The notes below the pieces were generated by a model. That model was not told the DNA's origin, did no database searches, and saw only the letters and a program-made list of their open reading frames with translations. Made by a program: the position numbers and the translations under genes. From the NCBI GenBank assembly GCA_023139785.1, contig JAGLMX010000029.1, forward strand, positions 1-7,160: a stretch of 7,160 nt of DNA. The letters are read 5' to 3'. The stretch comes from Candidatus Aenigmatarchaeota archaeon. Lineage in GTDB: Archaea > EX4484-52 > B79-G9. Of the stretch, positions 1-6,900 are shown in pieces. Positions within the stretch are counted from its first letter, which is position 1. Each line of letters begins with the position of its first letter.

Positions 1-1
1 C

Positions 2-619
2 ATGGTAATGGGAACAAAAAAGAAGTTCATACCAAGGCAGCGCGACTATAAAGGCGAGGAAAAAGAGCTTTATACTCCGGCAGGTGAGTCTGAAGTAGAA
101 TCTATTTACAAAGACATATCCCGCGAAGAGGATCGTTTTGCTCCAAAGCACATTCTTCCGCCGGACGAGGATGAATTTGAGCCTGAAGAAGAACCTGAAG
201 TCGTGCGCGTACACTCTCGCGAGACAATGCTTCGCGAGGATAAAGAAGAAATTGAGCCCTTGCGCCGCATGGCCCCATACATTATGGGTAATTTGTTTGA
301 CCGAGTACGGTTTCTTGATGAGCGCATAACAGAATTAAAGGATGCGCTCGAGTTGCGCAAAAATATTCATGATGACATCGTGTCTGAACTTGACCTTGAG
401 ATAGAGGAAAAGCGCGGTATGCTTTCAAAAGTGACTGATGCTGATGACCTTCGCGATCTGAAGCTTGACATCTCAATGCTGCGCGGGCAAAAGCGCAGGG
501 AGGCTGTGCAGTTCTGGCGCGATAATCTTGAATTGAACACAGAAATCAGGACGCTTTGGGAGCAGTATGAGACTGAAAGGAAAATAGCCGCTCTTTTCAA
601 GGAACTGGACGAGAATTGA
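2..619 (+). CDS. Acidic coiled-coil protein upstream of HerA-like ATPase (5' end uncertain)
   Basis: I do not recognise a named family. The product is about 205 residues, soluble, with no signal peptide or membrane segment. Residues 1-50 are charged and probably disordered, starting with a basic KKK patch. Residues 53-68 form an acidic Pro/Asp/Glu tract (PPDEDEFEPEEEPEVV). From about residue 98 to the end there is a long, heptad-like helical region rich in Glu, Arg, Leu and Ile, predicted to be a coiled coil. Two in-frame ATGs (2 and 8) are available, and the frame may continue left of the window, so the true start cannot be settled. The stop is 6 nt before the HerA-like gene, which implies one operon and possible translational coupling. 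Arginine codons are strongly CGC (14 of 21 by my count). By context I infer an adaptor, clamp or regulatory subunit for the ATPase. That role is inference; only the coil and the acidic tract are visible. Confidence 0.8.
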   Translation: MVMGTKKKFIPRQRDYKGEEKELYTPAGESEVESIYKDISREEDRFAPKHILPPDEDEFEPEEEPEVVRVHSRETMLREDKEEIEPLRRMAPYIMGNLFDRVRFLDERITELKDALELRKNIHDDIVSELDLEIEEKRGMLSKVTDADDLRDLKLDISMLRGQKRREAVQFWRDNLELNTEIRTLWEQYETERKIAALFKELDEN

Positions 620-625
620 TGATAC

Positions 626-2662
626 ATGTTTGTTGATAGAAACGCGCTTGGTGACATTGCCCGCGAGATAAAAAATCTTGCTCCTGTACTGGGTAAGCAG
701 AATTCCGAGCGCCTTGAAAGAGCATATCTTCTCGGGGATGAGGAAACGCGCAAGAGAATTCTTTTTGTGATTGACGCGCTTAAGGCAACAACATTTTCAG
801 ACGAGGAAATGAAGAACTCACTTTTGCTTGAGCCGCCGAAAAGCAGCGTGGCAGGGCACGGAAAACTAAACATCGGCACAGTACTTTACGGCAGAAAAAG
901 GATGTATCCATTCAATATTGACATGCAAATGCTTCTTACGCATGTTGCTATTTTTGGTTCGTCCGGTTATGGAAAAACAAACATCATCCATCACTTTATC
1001 CAGGGGCTTGCAGAAGAGAACATACCTGTTTTGGTCTTTGATTTTTCAAAGAGAAACTACCGCGACCTTGCAACACTGCCGATAATTCGTGACAAGATAA
1101 AAATTTACACTCCCGGAAGAAGCGTATCACCATTCCAGTTCAACCCGCTCATGCCGCCGGACGGTGTGCCTGTTTCTGAATGGGCAAAAGAGTTTGCAGA
1201 AGTCTTTGACCACGCGTACTGGCTTCTTGGCGGCGGGAAGCATGTGGTTTTGAAAGCCCTCGGGGAAATATATGAGAAAGCTGTTCGCACACCGCGCATA
1301 AGGGATCTGAAATTATGGGCAGATATGTACGCTTCAAATAAGAGCATCTCTGCACGAGAGCGAAACTGGGTAGCTACAGCCCAAAGGCCAATTGATTCTC
1401 TTTGCTTTCAAGGGACAAGAGAAATTTTTGAGAACGCGCAAGGCATGAACCCATCAGAATTTTTTACATCAAATGACATAACAATTCTTGAGCTTGATGC
1501 ACTTACAAGCAATGACCGCACCTTCTTTATTGAAATACTCCTTCAGTGGGTTCGCGACTGGCTGCTGGTTTCAGGTTCGCGCGAGAAGTTGCGCGGTGTA
1601 ATCGTTCTTGAGGAAGCGCACCACATGGTGAACCGCGAGAAATCAAGCAAACTTGGAAGCGAAACAGTGGTAGACCTCATATTTCGTGAAATCCGTGAGC
1701 TTGGAATCGGAATCCTGTTCACAGACCAGCACCCATCCCTCATAAGTTACCCTGCTCTTGGAAACACAAGCACTCAGATTTACATGAACTTAGGGCTTGA
1801 TGCCAAGCACTCATCAGACATACTTGATTCAAGCAACATGCTCGGCCTTGACTACGAGCGCGAGGGACGAAACATAAGAAAACTCCCTGTTGGGCATGGC
1901 ATAATTCTTTCAAGAAGAATTGAATTCAAAGACCCTTTTGTTGTCGAGTTCCCTCTTGTGCAGATAAAAAAAGGAACCGTCACAGATGAAATGGTAAAGG
2001 AACTGATGAATGTTGATGAAAAAGACCTGCCCAGGGAAAAAGAGATTCCGAAACCCGGTGAGGTAATAAAGACAGAAAGCACAAATCCAAAATTCAATAT
2101 GTCCGGCCGCGAGTGGGAAATAATCGGGGCTATCGGCCGCGGGCTTGGAGCAACAGCCTCTGAAATATCGCGTTCAATAGGGGTATCCGGAACCGCATTT
2201 CGTGAGTATTCAAAAAAGATGATTGAAGAGGGATTTGTCGGTGCAAGAAGTGCAAAAGTGTCCAGGCAGGACACCCGGCTGTTTTACCTGACAGACAAGG
2301 GCGGCGAGGCATTTATCCAGACATTTCGGGAAGAGCGCATCCCGCAAAAAGAAGAATTCAATATGGAGCCAATAATCCAGAAATTCATAATGGACGGCTA
2401 TAGCGCAACGCAAAAAGGCAGCGACCTGATATTAACAAAAAAAGGAAAGACAGAGCGCGCAAAGATCGTGTCAGACCCGGCAGAAGACATTTCCGAATTT
2501 GTTGATGACTACGCAGCACACATATTTTTCTCATCAAATGTAGTAAAGAATGCATGCATGCAGATATTTTCTGAACTTTTCAAAGGGCGCGCAGTGATTC
2601 ACACATTGACAGCGCGCGAAGCACTTGAAGGAAAGGGTTTCAAAAGGCTTGAGTTTTCGTAA
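626..2662 (+). CDS. HerA-like DNA-translocating ATPase with C-terminal winged helix
   Basis: Predicted hexameric ring ATPase of the HerA/FtsK superfamily, 678 residues, cytoplasmic, expected to move double-stranded DNA or remodel nucleoprotein. Residues 1-80 are a helical extension. A short beta-rich entry leads into Walker A, GSSGYGKTN (111-119, Lys117/Thr118). Walker B is VIVLEEAHHM (325-334), with the EEAH signature of HerA/VirB4-type ATPases. The TDQHP segment after it and the LPVGHGIILSRR segment near residue 420 fit the sensor and C-terminal strands of the HerA core. Residues about 492-566 look like a winged helix: a helix-turn-helix (TASEISRSIGVS) and a wing ending in YLTDKG. Residues about 580-678 are a further alpha/beta domain that I cannot assign firmly. 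Canonical archaeal HerA (about 500 residues, beside nurA/mre11/rad50) lacks this tail, and no nurA lies in the window, so this is probably a HerA-like paralogue. The ATG start at 626 follows the upstream stop by 6 nt, with only a weak ribosome-binding sequence. Confidence 0.9.
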   Translation: MFVDRNALGDIAREIKNLAPVLGKQNSERLERAYLLGDEETRKRILFVIDALKATTFSDEEMKNSLLLEPPKSSVAGHGKLNIGTVLYGRKRMYPFNIDMQMLLTHVAIFGSSGYGKTNIIHHFIQGLAEENIPVLVFDFSKRNYRDLATLPIIRDKIKIYTPGRSVSPFQFNPLMPPDGVPVSEWAKEFAEVFDHAYWLLGGGKHVVLKALGEIYEKAVRTPRIRDLKLWADMYASNKSISARERNWVATAQRPIDSLCFQGTREIFENAQGMNPSEFFTSNDITILELDALTSNDRTFFIEILLQWVRDWLLVSGSREKLRGVIVLEEAHHMVNREKSSKLGSETVVDLIFREIRELGIGILFTDQHPSLISYPALGNTSTQIYMNLGLDAKHSSDILDSSNMLGLDYEREGRNIRKLPVGHGIILSRRIEFKDPFVVEFPLVQIKKGTVTDEMVKELMNVDEKDLPREKEIPKPGEVIKTESTNPKFNMSGREWEIIGAIGRGLGATASEISRSIGVSGTAFREYSKKMIEEGFVGARSAKVSRQDTRLFYLTDKGGEAFIQTFREERIPQKEEFNMEPIIQKFIMDGYSATQKGSDLILTKKGKTERAKIVSDPAEDISEFVDDYAAHIFFSSNVVKNACMQIFSELFKGRAVIHTLTAREALEGKGFKRLEFS

Positions 2663-2664
2663 GG

Positions 2665-2677
2665 TTTTCTTCCTCTC
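2665..2677 (+). terminator. Possible archaeal pyrimidine-tract terminator after the HerA-like gene
   Basis: Thirteen uninterrupted pyrimidines (TTTTCTTCCTCTC) begin two bases after the HerA-like stop codon. Archaeal RNA polymerase can stop at U-rich tracts without a hairpin. The next promoter starts immediately afterwards, so a boundary here makes sense. The tract has only one run of four Ts, so the call is weak. Confidence 0.3.
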
Positions 2678-2680
2678 AAA

Positions 2681-2697
2681 CCGAAACATTTATATTA
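2681..2697 (+). promoter_or_regulatory. BRE/TATA promoter of the MNT-HEPN cassette
   Basis: CCGAAACA (2681-2688) matches a purine/A-rich TFB recognition element, and TTTATATTA (2689-2697) is a good archaeal TATA box. The box centre is about 28 bp upstream of the ATG at 2721, so transcription should begin at or within a few bases of the start codon, giving a leaderless mRNA. This supports choosing ATG 2721 over the in-frame ATG at 2625, which would lie upstream of the promoter and inside the HerA-like gene. Confidence 0.75.
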
Positions 2698-2702
2698 CAA
2701 TC

Positions 2703-2718
2703 GTAATAATATTATTAC
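2703..2718. promoter_or_regulatory. Perfect 16-bp palindrome, probable operator
   Basis: GTAATAATATTATTAC reads identically on both strands. It lies between the TATA box and the start codon, over or next to the expected transcription start. A further ATTAC half-site sits at 2694-2698, inverted relative to GTAAT at 2703-2707, and a similar GTTAC sits at 2723-2727, so several half-sites cluster here. The likely ligand is the winged-helix domain of the protein encoded just downstream, giving autorepression. The palindrome is seen directly; the ligand is inferred. Confidence 0.6.
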
Positions 2719-2720
2719 AT

Positions 2721-3260
2721 ATGTTACAAAATTATAACAAGTGGTCTGTATTGAAAGTATTTTTCGACAATCCAAGCCCCGAGGGCTTTGGATTGCAGTT
2801 AAGGGAAATTAGCAGGGCCGTAAAACTAGCCCCGACCTCTGTAAAAAACTATCTGGATGCTCTTGAAAAAGAAGGCCTGATTGTCGTAGAGCGTCATAGG
2901 GTGCAAAGATATCCGGCGTATCGGGCGAACACAGATAGCGAAAAATTCAGATTTCTTAAAAAAACAGACATGCTTTTTTCAATAAGGCATTCTGGTCTGC
3001 TCAAATATTTTGATGACGCATGCATGCCGGATGCCATTACCTTGTTCGGTTCTGCAGCAAGAGGCGAGGACACAGCAGACAGCGATATTGACATTTTTTT
3101 GTTATGTAAAGAAAAAAAACTTGACCTGAAAAAGTTTGAGAAGAAGTTAAAAAGAAAAATAAGCCCTTTTTTTGGCACTGATTTCAACAAGTTGAGTGCT
3201 GAGCTTAAGAACAACATCATAAACGGTTCGATACTGAAAGGGTATCTAAAGGTGTTCTGA
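2721..3260 (+). CDS. Winged-helix / minimal nucleotidyltransferase fusion (MNT antitoxin-like)
   Basis: 179 residues in two parts. Residues about 8-70 form a winged helix: LREISRAVKLAPTSVKNYLDALEKEG is a helix-turn-helix, followed by a basic wing (VVERHRVQRYPAYRA). Residues about 95-179 are a minimal polymerase-beta nucleotidyltransferase (MNT). The signature GSAARG spans 110-115, with metal-binding Asp122 and Asp124 in the DSDID motif. A third catalytic carboxylate is not obvious. MNT proteins paired with HEPN proteins act as antitoxins, and in type VII systems they neutralise the HEPN RNase by adding AMP to it. This gene overlaps the HEPN gene by one base (TGATG). The start at 2721 is chosen because the promoter at 2681-2697 leaves no room for a longer product. 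The winged helix probably binds the palindrome at 2703-2718. Arginine codons are mostly AGA/AGG, unlike the genes to the left. Family call is firm; the antitoxin role is inferred. Confidence 0.85.
   Translation: MLQNYNKWSVLKVFFDNPSPEGFGLQLREISRAVKLAPTSVKNYLDALEKEGLIVVERHRVQRYPAYRANTDSEKFRFLKKTDMLFSIRHSGLLKYFDDACMPDAITLFGSAARGEDTADSDIDIFLLCKEKKLDLKKFEKKLKRKISPFFGTDFNKLSAELKNNIINGSILKGYLKVF
3250..3254 (+). promoter_or_regulatory. Ribosome-binding site for the HEPN gene
   Basis: AGGTG ends five bases before the ATG at 3260 and matches the archaeal Shine-Dalgarno core (complement of the 16S 3' end). It lies inside the last codons of the MNT gene. With the one-base stop/start overlap it implies coupled translation, which would keep the two partners in a fixed ratio. 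Confidence 0.6.
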
Positions 3261-3673
3261 TGAACTTCGGCCTAAAAAAAGTTTTTCCGGATAAAGAGAA
3301 AGCGAAGTCTATGCTGAAGATGGTTGAGACAACAATTGAGATGATAAAAACAGTGGACATGGAAAAATTTCCTTCAAATGTCTTAAAAGAGTATTATGAC
3401 GTCATAAGAGAGCTTATTGCGGTTATTGTCCTTATGGACGGGTACAAGACACAGGGCGAGGGAGCACACAAAAAGCTGATAGATTTTCTTGCAGAAAACT
3501 ATCCTGAATTTACAGAATACGAAATATCTCTCATTGATGGCTTGAGGGACATGAGAAATAGGATAGCATATGACGGCTTTTTTGTTGAAAGCGAGTACCT
3601 TGAGCGCAAAGCAGGCGTTATTCAGAGGCTGATTGAAAAACTGACGGCTCTTGCCACCAAAAAAATAGAGTAA
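3260..3673 (+). CDS. HEPN-domain protein, partner of the MNT protein (His-to-Tyr variant)
   Basis: 137 residues, almost entirely helical, the usual size for a stand-alone HEPN protein (HepT-like). The identifying segment is LRDMRNRIAYDG (95-106): Arg99-Asn100 with four residues to Tyr104, which aligns with the R-X4-6-H RNase motif of HEPN toxins. Tyr104 stands where the catalytic His is expected. The Tyr two residues further on, which is AMP-modified in characterised HepT proteins (R-X4-H-X-Y), is Gly106 here. The HEPN fold is therefore likely, but RNase activity by the usual mechanism is doubtful. It may be a Tyr-type subfamily with a different or binding-only role. The gene is coupled to the MNT gene by a one-base overlap and its own AGGTG site. 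Five of its six Arg codons are AGA/AGG. The stop is followed by a 260-nt spacer, so it ends the cassette. Confidence 0.75.
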   Translation: MNFGLKKVFPDKEKAKSMLKMVETTIEMIKTVDMEKFPSNVLKEYYDVIRELIAVIVLMDGYKTQGEGAHKKLIDFLAENYPEFTEYEISLIDGLRDMRNRIAYDGFFVESEYLERKAGVIQRLIEKLTALATKKIE

Positions 3674-3933
3674 TTTATTCAATGGGAGTCTCTTTAGCAT
3701 AGCGCAATCGGCAACATATTGTTACACTCATTCAATTAGATGCTTTCAAGTATACTACTTCAAAGTATGCTGTCTTATGAGGCACAGATAGTTCACCAAA
3801 AAGAGTTTTCTTCGCGCAACCGCTGGTTGAAGAGATATCGAAGGACGGCATAAAATTGGTTTAGCCGCTGTTCTGTTCTCGCCCTCTGAAAGTATATTAA
3901 GCGCCCGATGCAGATGTTTTGTGTGTGGCGAGT
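3674..3933. other. Intergenic spacer with promoter and minor repeats; no clear gene
   Basis: I see no convincing gene or tRNA here. The longest + frame of note is a 28-codon ATG frame (3767-3853) without a suitably spaced promoter. TTCAAGTAT (3745-3753) is nearly repeated as TTCAAAGTAT (3759-3768). An imperfect hairpin can form at 3807-3835: CAACC/GGTTG with a GCT loop, extended by a TTTCTT/AAGAGA lower stem across a four-base CGCG bulge. CTCGCC (3878-3883) and GGCGAG (3927-3932) are inverted copies either side of the downstream TATA box. These may be leader or operator elements, but none is strong. The right end holds the promoter of the large gene. Confidence 0.5.
3887..3900 (+). promoter_or_regulatory. 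BRE/TATA-like promoter of the large multidomain gene
   Basis: TGAAAG (3887-3892) resembles a BRE, and the overlapping GTATATTAA (3892-3900) resembles a TATA box. The centre is about 29 bp from an in-frame GTG at 3925 and 38 bp from the ATG at 3934. Transcription would start near 3920-3925, so either a leaderless GTG start or a short leader before the ATG is possible. Confidence 0.5.
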
Positions 3934-6900
3934 ATGCGAAGACAACCAAAACAGGATGTTGAAGACGCTATTGAGTGCGCTGAAAAATATTTAGATAAAA
4001 ATGATTTGTCTGGAGCAGAAAATAAATACCATCTTGCATTGAGATATATTGAAGCATACCAGAAACGTAGTTTGAAGATTTCTAACTTAAGCGCTCTTTC
4101 TAATCGTTTAGATGCTATTCAAGCAGAACTACTACGCAAGACATCAAACCAGGATGGCTATAGCTATCTTAGTTTCAACTTGCGCATGGTGCGAACCCGG
4201 TTTTATTCAGATTACGGAGATATTATACGCGAATATGAGACCTATGATCAATCAGGAAAACGCAAGACAGGCTGGCGAAGTATTCTGACAAGATCAACAA
4301 GAAAGCGCGATGAATTAAAAGAAAAGCTTTCTAAAATTGGATATCTGGGTATACGGGAACTTCAGGAGCTTACAGAAAAGCGGTCATCAGAAAACAATAA
4401 AGAACAGCAGGAGTCTTTGGATGACAAAATACGCCAGGAGATAAGAAAGCTGCCTGAAACACTCAAGCCAGTGGTTGAGAGTTATTTTAAGGAAGCTAAA
4501 AAAAGCTCAACTGAAACTAAAAACGATTCACCTCAGTTAGTCGAACCCGAAGATTCTGAAAAGGAACAGTCGTTGTCAGAGCCCATAATACCCCAGACAT
4601 CACAGGATAACTCTGGAAGACAGCGTCCTGAACCCGTAAAACTCGAAGAGGAGGATAAACCGGCGCCGCAAAAAATTGAACCATCCCGCACAGAGCAGGA
4701 GTATGATGATAGAATCAAAAAACTAAACATGCATTCACAGGGCACACAAAGCAAAACTTCAACGCATCTGGGTTCCGGCACATACATCATGAATTCTTAT
4801 GGCCATATAATAGACAAAGATACCGGAATCGACAGAAAAGTAGATGAAAAAACCAAGGAGCAGTACATATGGCTTATTGGTATCAAAGACGAAAAAAAAG
4901 GCATACTCCTACTCATTGATAAAGATAACATTTCAGTGGCATCCCCAATAAGTTATTGTAATTTCGAAAATAGTCGGGTTGAAGAAGGAATTGGGATTTA
5001 CGTTACAGATCGTTTTTCAACAGGAATAAAAAACACATTAGAAGCGGCACACGATGCTATCAAAAAATACAAAGGAAAAGGACCTTATGACGAAGACTTA
5101 GTTTTTAAAGATTTTGTTGTAATGGATAAGATTCTTGATAAAATAAATACCGCTCCGGTAAATGAAGAGTTAGTAAGCGCAGTTTATAAGCAGGCTCAAA
5201 ATAATGTGCCGTTTAGGGCAGATTTTGAAGGTATCCAAGCTATTGACTCGTTACTGAAAGAAAAGATGCCGCGAAAGATATATATCGGAAATAATATAAC
5301 GTCCATAAATATTTCTGGTCGAGATATAATTATAACCGATGTATCAGAGGGCATAAAAGCCAAACAAATTCCCGTTACTGGCGAAATAAAACTTTTTGAA
5401 ATGAATGTGGCTTTCAAGGAAATAGTGCAGGATTATGAAGCAGGTGAAATTGAAAATAAAAAAGCCATTGAAGCCGCAGGCAAAATTATTGAGTTATTAA
5501 ATAATCCCTCACTTGATGCAGCCGACGCGGCTGAGCGCGACCGATTAGTTGAACAGATTTCAAATAAAATCGAGTCATGGAAACAAGAAAGCGAACAGAA
5601 CAGCAATGGAGCGGTTGAGCCAAAACTATATTGCGGTGTTTGTGGTCGCGAGTTGAATAGTGATCGTTCATGCAAACACTGTACTTACACAGACGTCACG
5701 TACGGACACGAAAAAAATCTGATGGATACACTTCTCGGACATTCATGGGAGACGGATTCGCCAGAACGTGTCGGCGCGTGGATAATTGCAAGGGAGTTTA
5801 GCAAGCTTGTAAACAGTCATGTAATTTCCAAAGAAGACTATCCTAAAAACGTAGCTGAGATAGATGAGCTACTACAGAAGCTATCATCAAAGCAATTAGA
5901 AGAAGATGCACACAAGAGCCTCCAAACAATTTACACTACATTTGTAGAAAATAACAGGATCTTTCGCAACAATGCTCTTGGCACTGGAAATAGTGAGAAT
6001 GTTGATTCAAATAACAATCATTCTGATGGGCAAAGTTCGAGAGATGCGCCAGATGAAAAGAAGAATCTGCCCGAACATAAAAAGCCAAAATTAATTTACC
6101 TTCCGATGTATCATAAAACACACAAAGATTTTATTAACTGCATGTTTTCTGAGCAAGTGAATGGCCTTAATGAAGAAGATTTGTGTGTCATAGAGGATTT
6201 TCGGGAGTCAGAAAAATTGAGAAATTTAAGTGGAACAGTTTACAATCGAATATCGATGGGTGAGGATCCAGAAAAATCAATGAAGTTTTCTGATGGTCGA
6301 AAGATTATGCCGATTGAGTGTTTTAATGAATTTATGCAAGACCTTGTTCGTTGTATCTTTAATAAAAAATTCAGTATTTTTGTAGAACCTTCTTCAGAAA
6401 GTGCAGAAAGAGGGCTGCAAGATTTTGAGTTCAATATTCCAAAAGCCATAAGTGCCTTTATGACAGGAAATCTCGAAGTTTGCTTTCAATATATTGTCGC
6501 TGGTGTTCAATGCATGGCTAAAAGCGTCAGAGTGCGCGACAAACTGACCACAGAAATGATTGAAAAGTTTTGTGTTAAAGCTCCTGATAAAAACATACTC
6601 GTCATACGTGGAGGAACTCATTATCTTTATGAGTTGCTTCACGAGCGATTGCACAATCGTTATTCTTGCAAGGAAGTAGTTCCATCTATTGGTTATCATG
6701 TAACTCAAATGAATGAATTGATTACGCGAGTTGCCAGAGGAGACAATGTAAGCGACAACGAAATTAAATTGTTTGGTTTTCGGGGAATCGTAACTCAAGA
6801 AATATCTTGTCTTTTTTATACTGGTTGCAATAATGAAACCATAAAAACTACAAGAAAAATAACAGACTCACTTGAATTAGAAGATTTATATTCTTTAAGC

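Noticed and set aside
215..240. Repeated CGCGAG words in the first two genes
   Set aside because: They are the Arg-Glu codon pair in CGC-preferring genes rather than a dispersed motif.
2551..2561. GCATGCATGC present both here and at 3018-3027
   Set aside because: Both copies lie inside coding sequence, encoding Ala-Cys-Met, with no flanking similarity; chance repeat.
2625..2720. Upstream in-frame ATG that would add 32 residues to the MNT protein
   Set aside because: It overlaps the HerA-like gene end and lies upstream of a good BRE/TATA promoter whose spacing predicts a start at 2721. The extension is not similar to the winged-helix fold.
3112..3119. Run of eight A's, with a nearby T run, in the MNT gene, considered as phase-variation tracts
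   Set aside because: Lys- and Phe-rich coding in AT-rich DNA explains them, and the frame is intact through both.
3767..3853. 28-codon frame on the plus strand in the spacer
   Set aside because: There is no properly spaced promoter or ribosome-binding site, and no recognisable product. It could be a small gene but is not supported.
3755..3949. 64-codon frame on the minus strand across the spacer
   Set aside because: It has no recognisable domain, overlaps the promoter and start of the large gene, and its composition looks like chance.
6640..6654. HERLH (residues 903-907 of the large protein), an HExxH zinc-protease motif with a Glu about 20 residues later
   Set aside because: It falls in the helix just after the G-X2-H strand of the better-fitting TraB/TIKI-like domain, and a charged Arg occupies a position normally uncharged in zincins. 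Probably coincidental.
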